Assembly (NCBI RefSeq): GCF_001570585.1
Contig: NZ_BBXF01000013.1
Span: forward strand, 1-64,000
DNA: 64,000 nucleotides
From: Herbidospora daliensis
Lineage (GTDB): Bacteria > Actinomycetota > Actinomycetes > Streptosporangiales > Streptosporangiaceae
Direction of reading: 5' to 3'
The notes beneath the pieces were generated by a model that was given only the letters and a program-made list of their open reading frames with translations, was not told the DNA's origin and did not search any database. Below are positions 38,602 to 47,414 of the stretch, piece by piece (position 1 is the first letter of the stretch; each line of letters starts with the position of its first letter). Position numbers and translations under genes: made by a program.

Positions 38602-38641
38602 CCGGCCGCCCCCCGGCGCGCCGCCGCCGGCCGTCTCGGCG

Positions 38642-39433
38642 TCACTTCTCGGCCGCGCGCCTGATGACCTCGGCCGTCACGCCCGGCTGGGACACCATCG
38701 CGACGTGCGAGGAGGCGACCTCGCGGATCTGCGACCCCGCCCGCTGCGCCATGAACCGCTGCGTCGCGGCGGGCAGCACCTGGTCGTTCTTGGCCACCAG
38801 GTAGTAGGACCGGATGGACCGCCAGGCCGGCGCGCCCGACTTCTCGCCGAGCGCGCGCAGGTCGGCGGGGCGCTGGGTGGCCTGCATCAGGTTCGTGGCC
38901 GCCCGGGGCAGGTCGCCGGCGAAGACGTCGTGGAAGACCTCCTTCTTGATGTACGCGTCCAGGAGGCCCTCGGCGTAGGGGCGGATGTCCAGCGCCGACT
39001 CGTCGAGCCGGGTGCCGGGGAACCTGCCCTGGAGGTCGATCAGGGATTCGTCCTTGTCGGGGGCGAACGCGGCGACGTACACGAGCGCCTTCACGTTCGG
39101 GTTGCCCTCGGCGGCGTTGGTGGCGACGATCCCGCCGTAGGAGTGGGCCGCCACCACGATCGGGCCGCCGATCGTGGCCAGGACGCTGGCCAGGTAGGCC
39201 GAGTCGGACGACACCGAGCGCAGCGGGTTCGCCGGCGCGATGACCGGATAGCCGTCGCGGATCAGCCGGGCCGCGACGTCGTTCCAGCCGGAGGCGTCGG
39301 CGAACGCGCCGTGCACGAGCACCACGGTGGGTTTGGGCTTGTTCTTGGGACGGGCCTGCGCCTCGGCCGCGCCCAGCATCGCGCCGGCCGCCACGACGGC
39401 GGAGCCGGCCAGAATCGCTCGACGAGTCATCAT
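38642..39433 (-). CDS. Secreted alpha/beta hydrolase
   Basis: A 263-residue protein with a twin-arginine-like signal (MMTRRAILAGSAVVAAGAML, cleaved near AEAQA). The alpha/beta hydrolase body has oxyanion motif LVHGAFADASGW, nucleophile serine in AHSYGG (about 95-100) and the catalytic histidine in ASSHVAMVS. It belongs to the large EstC-like esterase group common in actinomycetes; the substrate is unknown. It is divergent from the 2TM gene. Confidence 0.87.
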   Translation of the reverse strand: MMTRRAILAGSAVVAAGAMLGAAEAQARPKNKPKPTVVLVHGAFADASGWNDVAARLIRDGYPVIAPANPLRSVSSDSAYLASVLATIGGPIVVAAHSYGGIVATNAAEGNPNVKALVYVAAFAPDKDESLIDLQGRFPGTRLDESALDIRPYAEGLLDAYIKKEVFHDVFAGDLPRAATNLMQATQRPADLRALGEKSGAPAWRSIRSYYLVAKNDQVLPAATQRFMAQRAGSQIREVASSHVAMVSQPGVTAEVIRRAAEK

Positions 39434-39560
39434 CGAATGCGCCTTTCAAAGGGGTGGATTTCGGCACCCATTGAACGGCGGAGGCACTGGACGACCACTG
39501 GACGCGCGATTCACTGGCCGTCAACTCCGCCGGCCTACCGTGCCGGATATGAGAAGCGCC

Positions 39561-39761
39561 ATGAGCGAAAGCGGAAAGAAGTGGGGCCTGCGGCTCCACC
39601 TGCTGTTCTACGTGCTGTCGAACCTCTCCCAGGTCGTCGTGTGGCGGCTGTTCGACTCCGACCACTTCTTCTGGCCGATGTGGTCGATCGTGTTCTGGGG
39701 GATCGGGCTCGCGTTCCACTACTGGGCGGTCCTGGCGCCGCCCAGGACCACGACGTCATGA
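39561..39761 (+). CDS. 2TM domain small membrane protein
   Basis: A 66-residue protein with two hydrophobic helices (LHLLFYVLSNLSQVVVWRL and FWPMWSIVFWGIGLAFHYW), which matches the 2TM domain family of unknown function. ATG 39561 has GAGAAG 4 nt upstream; ATG 39549 would add four residues. Its stop overlaps the 3' end of the convergent nadE by 6 bp. Confidence 0.78.
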   Translation: MSESGKKWGLRLHLLFYVLSNLSQVVVWRLFDSDHFFWPMWSIVFWGIGLAFHYWAVLAPPRTTTS

Positions 39762-41504
39762 CGGCATCTCGCGCCACTTGCTGGTGATGGGCAGGCGGCG
39801 GTCGCGGCCGAAGTTCTTCGGGCTGATCTTGGGGCCCGGCGGGTACTGCCGCCGCTTGTACTCGGCGAAGTCGACCATCCGGATGACGCGCAGCACCAGC
39901 TCGGGGTCGTGGCCGGCCGCGATGAGCGCGTCGCGGCCCATGTCCTTCTCGACGTAGTCGTCGAGCAGCCGGTCGAGCACCTCGTAGGGCGGCAGGGAGT
40001 CGGTGTCGCGCTGGTCGGGCCGCAACTCGGCGCTGGGCTCCTTGATGATCGAGTTCTCCGGGATCGGCGGCGGGTCGGACTGGGTGTTGCGCCACCGCGA
40101 CAACTCCCAGACCAGGGTCTTCGGCACGTCCTTGATGGGCGCGAAGCCGCCCGCCGAGTCGCCGTAGAGGGTCGAGTAGCCGGCCGCCAGCTCGCTCTTG
40201 TTGCCGGTCGTCAGCACCAGGTGGCCGTGCTGGTTCGAGAGCGACATGAGGAACATGCCGCGGACGCGGGCCTGGAGGTTCTCGGCCGCCAGGCCGGTCA
40301 GCTCGACCTCCTTCTCGAAGGCGGCGACCGTGTCGGCGATCGGCAGCACCCGGGAGTGCACGCCCTGGCGGCGCACCAGCTCCTCGGCGTCGGCGATCGA
40401 GTGGTCGGAGCTGTAGCGCGAGGGCATCAGGACCACATGGACCCGGTCGGCGCCGATGGCGTCGGCGGCGATGGTGGCGGTCAGGGCCGAGTCGATGCCA
40501 CCCGACAGGCCCAGGATGACCGAGCGGAAGCCGTTCTTCTCGACGTAGTCGCGCACGCCGAGCACGAGCGCGCCGTAGACCTCGGCGGCGTCGTCGAGCC
40601 GTTCGGCGACGACCGGCTCCTGGGCCTCGAAGGCCACCGGCTCCTCCGACAGCACGACCCGCTCGACCGTGATCGTGGTGCCGTCGCCGGCGTCGTACAC
40701 CGACTCGCCGGGGTCGCCCGAACCGAGCGGCAGGTCGAGGTCGGCGAACAGGAGTTCCTCGGTGAACTGGGCCGCGCGGGCGATCAGCGCGCCGTCGGCG
40801 CCGACGACCAGGGAGTCGCCGTCGAAGACCAGTTCGTCCTGGCCGCCGACCTGGTTGGCGTAGGCCAGGGCGCAGCCCGCCTCACGGGCGCGGCGGGCGC
40901 ACAGGTCGCGGCGCACGTCGTCCTTCTCGCGCTCGTACGGCGAGGCGTTCGGCACCACCAGCAGGCCCGCCCCGGCCGCCCCGGCCACCGACACCGGGCC
41001 GCCCTCCTGCCACAGGTCCTCGCAGATCGCGACGGCCACGTCGACGCCGTGGAGGCGGACGACGGGCAGCCGGTCGCCGCGCACGAAGTAGCGGTATTCG
41101 TCGAAGACGCCGTAGTTGGGCAGGTGGTGCTTGGCCGTGCGGGCGACCACGCGGCCCTGGTGGAGGACCGCCGCGGCGTCGAGGGGGGCGCCCTTGGGCT
41201 GGCCCACCCGGGCCACCCGGTCGGCGCGGTCGACGTAGCCGACGACGACCGGCAGGTCGCCGTATCCGGCGTCGGCCAGGCGGCGGGCGCAGCTCTCCAG
41301 GGTCGCGATCGACGCGTCGACGAAGGAGGCGCGCAGCACCAGGTCTTCGACCGGATAGCCGGTCAGGAACATCTCGGTGAAGAGCACCAGATGGGCGCCG
41401 CCCGCGTGGGCCTTGCCGGTCCATTCGACGAGCCGGTCGGCGTTCCCGGCGAGGTCGCCGACGACGGGATTGGTCTGGGCGAGTGCGATGCGGAGTTGGG
41501 CCAC
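39756..41504 (-). CDS. nadE: Glutamine-dependent NAD+ synthetase
   Basis: A 582-residue two-domain enzyme that makes NAD from deamido-NAD, ATP and glutamine. The N-terminal nitrilase-type glutaminase (about 1-260) shows Glu in LFTEMFLTGYPV, Lys in AKHHLPNYG and Cys in AICEDLWQEGG. The C-terminal synthetase (about 300-582) has the PP-loop LSGGIDSALTATI and TGNKSELAAGYSTLYGDSAGG. Length is typical for this slightly short form. The next gene upstream on the same strand, a SARP-type regulator, ends 57 bp before it. Confidence 0.96.
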   Translation of the reverse strand: MAQLRIALAQTNPVVGDLAGNADRLVEWTGKAHAGGAHLVLFTEMFLTGYPVEDLVLRASFVDASIATLESCARRLADAGYGDLPVVVGYVDRADRVARVGQPKGAPLDAAAVLHQGRVVARTAKHHLPNYGVFDEYRYFVRGDRLPVVRLHGVDVAVAICEDLWQEGGPVSVAGAAGAGLLVVPNASPYEREKDDVRRDLCARRAREAGCALAYANQVGGQDELVFDGDSLVVGADGALIARAAQFTEELLFADLDLPLGSGDPGESVYDAGDGTTITVERVVLSEEPVAFEAQEPVVAERLDDAAEVYGALVLGVRDYVEKNGFRSVILGLSGGIDSALTATIAADAIGADRVHVVLMPSRYSSDHSIADAEELVRRQGVHSRVLPIADTVAAFEKEVELTGLAAENLQARVRGMFLMSLSNQHGHLVLTTGNKSELAAGYSTLYGDSAGGFAPIKDVPKTLVWELSRWRNTQSDPPPIPENSIIKEPSAELRPDQRDTDSLPPYEVLDRLLDDYVEKDMGRDALIAAGHDPELVLRVIRMVDFAEYKRRQYPPGPKISPKNFGRDRRLPITSKWREMPS

Positions 41505-41561
41505 GGCACCAGCCTACGGGGCGCGCTTCGTTTTCATCAATGTGACGATAAGCACCCCGTG

Positions 41562-43004
41562 TCACGTTCCCGGGCTGACCAGTCCCGTCTCGTACGCGAG
41601 CACGACGAGCTGGGCGCGGTCGATCAGGTCGAGGCGTTTCAGCAGGCCGGTCACCTCGGCGGCGACCTCCGACTCGTCGACGGCCAGGGTGACCGCGATC
41701 TGCCGGTTGGTGAAGCCGCGCGCGATCAGCCGGACCAGGTCGACCTCGGTGTCGCTCAGCCCGCCGGGCGCGGCCGGGTTGTGGCGGCCCGCGAAGGCGG
41801 CGATCAGGTGGGTCGTCACGGCCGGGTCGATCAGCGCGTCGCCCGCCACGGCCGCCCGGATCGCGGCGATGAGCTGCTCGGGGGCCGAGGTCTTCAGCAC
41901 GAAGCCGCTGACCCCGGCGCGCAGCGCCGAGTAGAGGTTGTCGTCGGTGCCGAAGGTGGTCATCATGATCACCTTCGGCGGGTCGGTCTCGGCCAGGATG
42001 CGCCGGGCCGCCGCCAGGCCGTCGAGGCGCGGCATCTGGATGTCCATCAGCACGACGTCGGGTCGGGTCAGGTGGACCTGCTGGATCGCCTGCTCGCCGT
42101 TCTCGGCCACGGCCACCAGTTCGAGGCCCGGCTCGCTGTCGAGCACCACCTTCAGCCCGGTGCGCACCAGGGCCTGGTCGTCGGCCACGACCACCCGCAG
42201 CACCTCGGCCGGGCGCGACGCGACGGCCGTCGCGGGCGGGGCGGCCGGACCGTCGAGGTGGGCGGCCTGCCCGAGGATGTCCTGCTCCAGCCGCTGGAGC
42301 GCGGGGCCCAGGTCGAGCCCGAGGTCGTCGCGCAGCACGTCGCGGGCCCGGCGCAGCGCGCCGAGCGCGTCGGCCTGGCGGCCGGCCCGGTAGAGGGCCA
42401 GCGCGAGCAGCCGCCACGCCTCCTCACGCAGCGGGTGGGCCGAGGCGTGCGCCTCCAGGTCGGGGATGAGCGCGGCGCTGCGGCCCAGCCGGACGGCCGC
42501 GTCGGCGCGCCGCTCGACCGCGATCAGCCGCAGGTCGTCGAGCCGCTGCGCCTCGGCCTGGGCCCAGGGCAGGTCGCCGAACTCGGCCAGCGCCGGGCCC
42601 CGCCACAAGCCGAGCGCGGTGTCGAGCCGGGTCAGCGTGGCCGCCAGGTCGCCGCCGTCGTCGCGTTTCACCAGGTGTTCGAAGTGCCAGACGTCGACGT
42701 CCTCGACGCCGGCCCGCAGCGCGTAGCCGGGCGGGGCCGACACCAGCACCCCAGCCTCCTCGCGGGGCGCGCGGCCGGGCTCCAGCGCCCGCCGCAGGCG
42801 GGACACGTAGCCCTGGATCGTCGACAGCGCCTGCGCGGGCGGCCGCCCCGGCCACAGCTCGTCGATCAGGGTGGTGACGGGGATCGCCCGCCCGCCCGCC
42901 ACCAGAAGGCGGGCCAATACGGCCTGCTGCCGCTGACCGCCGAGGTCGAGCGGCCGCCCGTCGGAAACGGCCTGGAACGGCCCCAGGGCCCGAAGAATCA
43001 CCAT
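41562..43004 (-). CDS. SARP - receiver - LuxR fusion regulator
   Basis: A 480-residue fusion of two regulator types. Residues 1-95 are an OmpR-like winged HTH and 97-245 a BTAD helical domain, together a SARP/AfsR-type activator (LGPFQAVSDGRPLDLGGQRQ, ALSTIQGYVSRLRRAL). Residues about 265-385 are a NarL-type receiver with phospho-acceptor Asp in VVLMDIQMPRLDG and lysine in FVLKTSAPE. Residues about 405-475 are a LuxR HTH (LSDTEVDLVRLIARGFTNRQ). The protein has two DNA-binding domains and one phospho-switch. The gene starts 24 bp after the histidine kinase stop, so it is that kinase's partner. SARP and receiver functions normally sit in separate proteins. Confidence 0.9.
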   Translation of the reverse strand: MVILRALGPFQAVSDGRPLDLGGQRQQAVLARLLVAGGRAIPVTTLIDELWPGRPPAQALSTIQGYVSRLRRALEPGRAPREEAGVLVSAPPGYALRAGVEDVDVWHFEHLVKRDDGGDLAATLTRLDTALGLWRGPALAEFGDLPWAQAEAQRLDDLRLIAVERRADAAVRLGRSAALIPDLEAHASAHPLREEAWRLLALALYRAGRQADALGALRRARDVLRDDLGLDLGPALQRLEQDILGQAAHLDGPAAPPATAVASRPAEVLRVVVADDQALVRTGLKVVLDSEPGLELVAVAENGEQAIQQVHLTRPDVVLMDIQMPRLDGLAAARRILAETDPPKVIMMTTFGTDDNLYSALRAGVSGFVLKTSAPEQLIAAIRAAVAGDALIDPAVTTHLIAAFAGRHNPAAPGGLSDTEVDLVRLIARGFTNRQIAVTLAVDESEVAAEVTGLLKRLDLIDRAQLVVLAYETGLVSPGT

Positions 43005-43028
43005 GGTGGCAGTAAGCGTAGAGCAACG

Positions 43029-45026
43029 TCACATGGTGCCGGTCAACGGCAACCGGGCGGTCACGACCGTGCCCCCGGTGTCGGGCGCGGTGATCGCGCA
43101 CGAGCCGCCGAGCTCGGCCGCCCGCTCCCGCATCGACGAGGTGCCGACCCCCGCCCGGCGCACCTCGGGCAGCCCGATCCCGTCGTCGGCGACCCGGACC
43201 GTCAGCAGGTCGCCCTCCCGCGCCAGCGTGATCGTCACCCGCTTGGCGTGGGCGTGCCGCCGCACGTTCGTGAGCGCCTCCTGCGCGATCCGGTACGCCG
43301 CCACCTCCACCGCCGCCGGGAGGTCGTCGAGAGAACCGCCGGCGCTCACGTGGGCGGCCGTCCCCTCGCCGAGGGTGTCGGCGGCCAGGGTGCGGATCGC
43401 CTCGACCAGGCCGAGGTCGTCGAGGGCGGGCGGGCGCAGGCCGTAGACGAGCTCGCGGATGTCGCCGGCGACGGCGTCCATGCCCGAGCGCAGGTCGCGC
43501 AGCAGGTGGTCGGCGGTGGCGGGGGAGCCCTTGATGTTGAGGCGGGCCATGTTGAGCGTCATCGCCATCGCGCCGAGCGTCTGGCCGAGCCCGTCGTGCA
43601 GGTCGCGGCGCAGCCGGCGGCGCTCCTCCTCGCGGGCCGCCAGGATGCGCTCCCTGGAGCGTTGCAGGTCGCCGGCCATCCTGACCGCGTGGGCGACGTC
43701 GGCGACGTAGGGGAGCAGGGTGGCGACCACCCGCTCGTCGTGGGCGGCGCCGAACCGGCCGCCCTCGGGCGGGCCCAGGAGCAGGCGGCCGACCGGTTCG
43801 CCGTGCCAGACGAGCGCGAGCTCCCGGGGCGCGGCCCCGACCTGGCCCGAGGCGACGTGGAGGCCGTTGACGACCTCGACGGCGGCCCCGCCGACCGCCA
43901 GGCCGTCGCGGACCACGTCGACCACGGCGGCCAGCGCCTCCGACGGGTCGGCGTTGCGCACCTCGTCGACGAGCCGCGCGGTCAGTAAACGGGGGTCGCC
44001 GACGGGGCCGTAGAGGAGCCGGTCCATGCCGCGCTGGATCAGGCGGCGCAGCGGCTGGTAGAAGGCGCCCGCGAAGAGGGCGGCGGCCAGGCCCGCGAGG
44101 ATGTCCCACTCGGCGGCCATCAGGCTGAAGACGGCCCCGGTGGCGAAGTAGACGGCGCTCACCCCGGCCACCGTCCCGGCCACGACGACGGTGCGGCTGA
44201 GCACGTCGTCGATGCCGAACAGGCCGTGCCGCAGCACCGAGAAGGCGATCGAGACGGGGATCAGCGCGACCCAGCCGACGAGGAAGGTGTGGAAGGCCGG
44301 GTCGCCGGTCACCACCAGCACGGCGTAGACGGCGAAGGTCAGGGCCGGCCAGGCGATGGCCCGGCGGGTCTCGGCGTCGGCGCCGCGCATCCGGACCACC
44401 ATCGAGACCAGTGCGAGCAGGATGCACCCCTGCTCGGCCAGCCACAACGTGTCGGTGACCGGCAACCAGATCTCGCGCGGGATGCCGAAGTCGAGCGGGT
44501 TGGGGATGACCGCCGACATGCCCCGGACCGGGGCGGGCGGGGCCGGGCGGCCGACGCGTAGCGCCGTCTGGACCGCGATGACCACCGCGGCGACGACGGC
44601 GAACACGCCCCACCCTCGCGACGGCCGCCGCCCGCTGATGGCGAACAGCGGCACCAGGATGGCGAGGAACCCGCCGCCGAGCGACCAGGCGGCGACGCCG
44701 ACGATCCGGTGCAGCGCCGCCGTGCCGAGGTCGCCGCCGTTCTCGGCCTGCACCATCAACGCCGAGGTCAGCACGCTGACCGCCTCGAACACGCCGCCGG
44801 CGATCATCAGCCAGCCGATCGGCAATCGGGGCCGCCGGGCCGCGATGTAGGCCCCCAGGGCGGGGAACATCACCCCCGCCGTGTAGTCGGGCGTCGGCTC
44901 GAAGGCGACCCGGAACTGGGCGGGCAGCCCCAGCTGGATCGCCAGCGCGGCGCCCACGGCGGCGGCGGAGACCACGCCGACGACGGCCGCGATCACCAGT
45001 GCCGGACCCGAACCTCTGTCTCCCAT
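43029..45026 (-). CDS. Multi-pass sensor histidine kinase (NarL/DegS type)
   Basis: A 665-residue kinase. The N-terminal half has about eight membrane helices, then a GAF-like region (about 340-450). HisKA_3 follows with the phospho-histidine in RRDLHDGLGQTLGAM and an ATPase with N-box EALTNVRRHAHA and G-box DDGIGLPEV. It belongs with the SARP-receiver-LuxR protein directly downstream. An MFS gene ends 22 bp upstream on the same strand, so transporter, kinase and regulator form one unit. The kinase at 47415-49280 is a close paralogue in layout. Confidence 0.92.
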   Translation of the reverse strand: MGDRGSGPALVIAAVVGVVSAAAVGAALAIQLGLPAQFRVAFEPTPDYTAGVMFPALGAYIAARRPRLPIGWLMIAGGVFEAVSVLTSALMVQAENGGDLGTAALHRIVGVAAWSLGGGFLAILVPLFAISGRRPSRGWGVFAVVAAVVIAVQTALRVGRPAPPAPVRGMSAVIPNPLDFGIPREIWLPVTDTLWLAEQGCILLALVSMVVRMRGADAETRRAIAWPALTFAVYAVLVVTGDPAFHTFLVGWVALIPVSIAFSVLRHGLFGIDDVLSRTVVVAGTVAGVSAVYFATGAVFSLMAAEWDILAGLAAALFAGAFYQPLRRLIQRGMDRLLYGPVGDPRLLTARLVDEVRNADPSEALAAVVDVVRDGLAVGGAAVEVVNGLHVASGQVGAAPRELALVWHGEPVGRLLLGPPEGGRFGAAHDERVVATLLPYVADVAHAVRMAGDLQRSRERILAAREEERRRLRRDLHDGLGQTLGAMAMTLNMARLNIKGSPATADHLLRDLRSGMDAVAGDIRELVYGLRPPALDDLGLVEAIRTLAADTLGEGTAAHVSAGGSLDDLPAAVEVAAYRIAQEALTNVRRHAHAKRVTITLAREGDLLTVRVADDGIGLPEVRRAGVGTSSMRERAAELGGSCAITAPDTGGTVVTARLPLTGTM

Positions 45027-45048
45027 TTCGGGCCAGAGTATTGCCGAA

Positions 45049-46269
45049 TTATGACTGTTGTGTCCTGGTCCTATTACGGATCGAGGGCGCGAGCAGCACC
45101 TGCCCGGCGGCGGCCACCAGGCCGAGCGCGCCCGTGATCAGCCAGAGCGCCTCGTGCCCGATCTCCAGCAGCCGGGTGCCGAGCACCGGGGTGACCGCCG
45201 CGCCGATCGACCACGACAGGCCGTAGAGGCCGTTGTAGCGGCCGCGCAGGTGCGGCGGGGCCAGCGACGAGGTGATCGCCAGCGGCATGCCGGCGGTGAG
45301 GATCTCGCCGCACGTCCAGACGGCGACGGCCAAGGCGTACTGCAGGGTCGTGGTGGCGAACGCCTGGAGCGCGAATCCGAGGCCCACCACGGCGAACCCC
45401 GAGGCCAGCACCAGGCTGGGCGAGAACCGGCTCAGCCACGACGTGGTGATCGGCTGCACCACGATGATCAGCGCGCCGTTGACCGCGATGGCCGCGCCGA
45501 ACGCCTCCGGCGGCAGCCCCCGCTGGGTCATCGCGATGGCCAGCGTCTGGAACGCCTGCAGATAGGTGCAGGTGTAGGCCAGGTTCATCAGCACGAACGC
45601 GACCATGGTCCGGTCGCGCAGCACGTCGCGGTAGCCGCCGGGCAGCCGCTGCGCCGCCGGCGGCCGGGTCTCCGGGATCAGCCGCCAGACCAGGAGGCCG
45701 AAGATCAGGCAGCCCGCCGCGTCGATCCAGAACAGCAGCAGGAAGCCGCCCGACGCGAGCCGCCCCCCGGCCACCATGGCGACCGAGAAGCCCAGGTTGA
45801 TCGCCCAGAACAGCAGCCCGTAGGCGCGCGGCCGGTCCTCCGGCGACACCAGGTCGGCCAGCATCGCCTGCGAGGCCGGCCGGTACGTGTCCACGACCAT
45901 CCCCAGCACGAACATGCCGACCGCGATGGCGGTCAGGTCGTGGGCGTAGCCGAGGAAGATCAGGGTCGCGGCGGTGGCCGTCATGCCGCCCGTCAGCGTG
46001 GCCCGCCGCCCGATCCGGTCGGCCAGGAAGCCCGCCACCGGCTGCGACAGCAGCGACCCGCAGCCCCACAACATGAGGACGAACCCGGTCGTGGCCATCG
46101 AGACGCCGCGCGACTGGGTCAGGTAGATGCCCATGAACGGCTGCGCCATCGCGCCGAGCTTGTTGACGGCGGTGCCGGAGAACAGCACCCAGAACTCGCG
46201 GGGCAGCCCGCCGACGCGGGAGTGGACGAACCGGCGGAACGGGGTGCGGGTGACGGGGGGAGCGGCCAT
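45049..46269 (-). CDS. MFS transporter
   Basis: A 406-residue major facilitator with 12 predicted helices and motif A as AGFLADRIGRRATLTGG. It is divergent from a DUF5937/ArsR regulator across a 96-bp gap with a clear operator-like dyad, so expression is probably derepressed by a ligand that may also be the transported compound. It is also the first gene of a unit with the histidine kinase and the SARP-type regulator. Confidence 0.88.
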   Translation of the reverse strand: MAAPPVTRTPFRRFVHSRVGGLPREFWVLFSGTAVNKLGAMAQPFMGIYLTQSRGVSMATTGFVLMLWGCGSLLSQPVAGFLADRIGRRATLTGGMTATAATLIFLGYAHDLTAIAVGMFVLGMVVDTYRPASQAMLADLVSPEDRPRAYGLLFWAINLGFSVAMVAGGRLASGGFLLLFWIDAAGCLIFGLLVWRLIPETRPPAAQRLPGGYRDVLRDRTMVAFVLMNLAYTCTYLQAFQTLAIAMTQRGLPPEAFGAAIAVNGALIIVVQPITTSWLSRFSPSLVLASGFAVVGLGFALQAFATTTLQYALAVAVWTCGEILTAGMPLAITSSLAPPHLRGRYNGLYGLSWSIGAAVTPVLGTRLLEIGHEALWLITGALGLVAAAGQVLLAPSIRNRTRTQQS

Positions 46270-46307
46270 GGGACAAGCGTCGTGACCGGGTGCGGGCGGA
46301 CGCGAAC

Positions 46308-46327
46308 GTTTTAGGCTCTGCTAAAAC
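46308..46327. promoter_or_regulatory. ArsR-type operator candidate
   Basis: GTTTTAG (46308-46314), 6-nt spacer, CTAAAAC (46321-46327): a perfect 7-bp AT-rich dyad in an otherwise GC-rich divergent gap between the MFS gene and the DUF5937/HTH gene. It is the evident site for that regulator. Confidence 0.6.
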
Positions 46328-46365
46328 ATGGTCTGAAATGCGTAAACGATGGGGGTTGGTGGCGC

Positions 46366-47331
46366 ATGGCCGTGGAGTGGTTGTTCACGCCCGGTGACGT
46401 GGCGCGGTCGCGGTTCGCCTTCTCGCCCATGTGGGAGGTGATCGCCAGCCTCCGCGCCGTGCAGGGGGCCGCGCTGCACACCCCGCAGGTGCCGTGGCTC
46501 CGCGCGGTCCGCGACCGGCTCGGCGCGCTCGGGCTCGGCGAACTGACCGGCCTGGTGCCCGCCGCCGGGTACGTCCCCGACTTCCTCACCCCGACGCCCG
46601 ACACCCACCAGCCCGACTTCGCCGCCGAACTCGCCCGGGTGCGGGCCGCCGATCCCGCCGTCGCGCGGGCCGAGGTCGCCCGGTCGGCGCCCCGCAGCGC
46701 CGGGATGGCCGCCCGCTTCGACCGCGACCCCGCCGGGACGCTCGCGTGGGTGGGGGACGCGCTGGAGTCGTACTGGGCGCTGGTGTTCGAGGAGTTCTGG
46801 CCGAAGGTGCGCGGCATCCTGGAGGCCGACGTGCTCTTCCGGTCGCGGCGGCTGGCCGAGGGCGGGGTGCGCGACCTGTTCGCCGGCCTGCACCCGTCGG
46901 TGAGCTGGCACGGCGACCGGCTGATCGCCGACAAGGGCTGCATCCACTGGGGCGAGCTGGGCGGCGCGGGGCTGGTGCTGCTGCCCAGCGTGTTCCAGCC
47001 GCTCGACCGGGTGTCGGTCATGCACGCCCCCTACCGGCCGATGCTCGTCTATCCGGCCCGGGGCATGGGCAACCTGTGGCGGCGCGGCCCCGACGAGGCG
47101 CCCGGCGCGTTGTCGGCCCTGATCGGCCGGACGCGGGCCCGCATCCTGACGGCGCTGGAGCTGCCGGCCTCGACGTCGGGGCTGGCCCGCGTGATGGAGC
47201 TGACCCCGGGGGCGGTCTCGCAGCACCTGACGGTGTTGTCGGACGGGGGACTGGTGTCGCGGCAGCGGCTCGGCCGGGAGGTGCTGTATCAGCGCACGGC
47301 CATCGGCGACGCGTTGGTGGGCGGCGACTAG
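46366..47331 (+). CDS. DUF5937 family ArsR-type transcriptional regulator
   Basis: A 321-residue protein. A DUF5937 domain (about 1-240, VEWLFTPGDVARSRFAFSPM) comes before a C-terminal ArsR-like winged HTH (about 250-315, LARVMELTPGAVSQHLTVLSDGGLV). Such proteins are usually found next to MFS genes in actinobacteria, as here. The N-terminal domain presumably senses a small molecule. The 3' flank carries the second copy of an intergenic repeat. Confidence 0.85.
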   Translation: MAVEWLFTPGDVARSRFAFSPMWEVIASLRAVQGAALHTPQVPWLRAVRDRLGALGLGELTGLVPAAGYVPDFLTPTPDTHQPDFAAELARVRAADPAVARAEVARSAPRSAGMAARFDRDPAGTLAWVGDALESYWALVFEEFWPKVRGILEADVLFRSRRLAEGGVRDLFAGLHPSVSWHGDRLIADKGCIHWGELGGAGLVLLPSVFQPLDRVSVMHAPYRPMLVYPARGMGNLWRRGPDEAPGALSALIGRTRARILTALELPASTSGLARVMELTPGAVSQHLTVLSDGGLVSRQRLGREVLYQRTAIGDALVGGD

Positions 47332-47404
47332 CGGCGCGGGGCGCCGGACGCGGCGGCCCGCCGGGGGCGGCGGTCGGTGCCGGGGCGGGCGGAGCCGTAA
47401 CGGA
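47332..47404. repeat. Intergenic repeat, copy 2 (hairpin plus conserved tail)
   Basis: Directly after the DUF5937 gene: hairpin CGGCGC-GGG-GCGCCG (47332-47346), GGGGCGCCGGA at 47338-47348, and a 25-bp tail at 47380-47404 that matches 22821-22845 in 24 of 25 positions. It lies between convergent genes, as does copy 1. The spacer between the two conserved parts is longer here (31 against 14 bp). Confidence 0.6.
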
Positions 47405-47414
47405 AGAAGGGTTT

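Noticed and set aside
41532-41572. Partial dyad TGTGAC...GTCAC between nadE and the SARP gene as a Crp site
   Set aside because: Spacer is too long for Crp and part of it lies in the coding sequence; not supported.
39909-43988. A 1359-codon plus-strand open frame opposite nadE, the SARP-receiver gene and the kinase
   Set aside because: It runs across three real minus-strand genes and has the composition of an antisense shadow.
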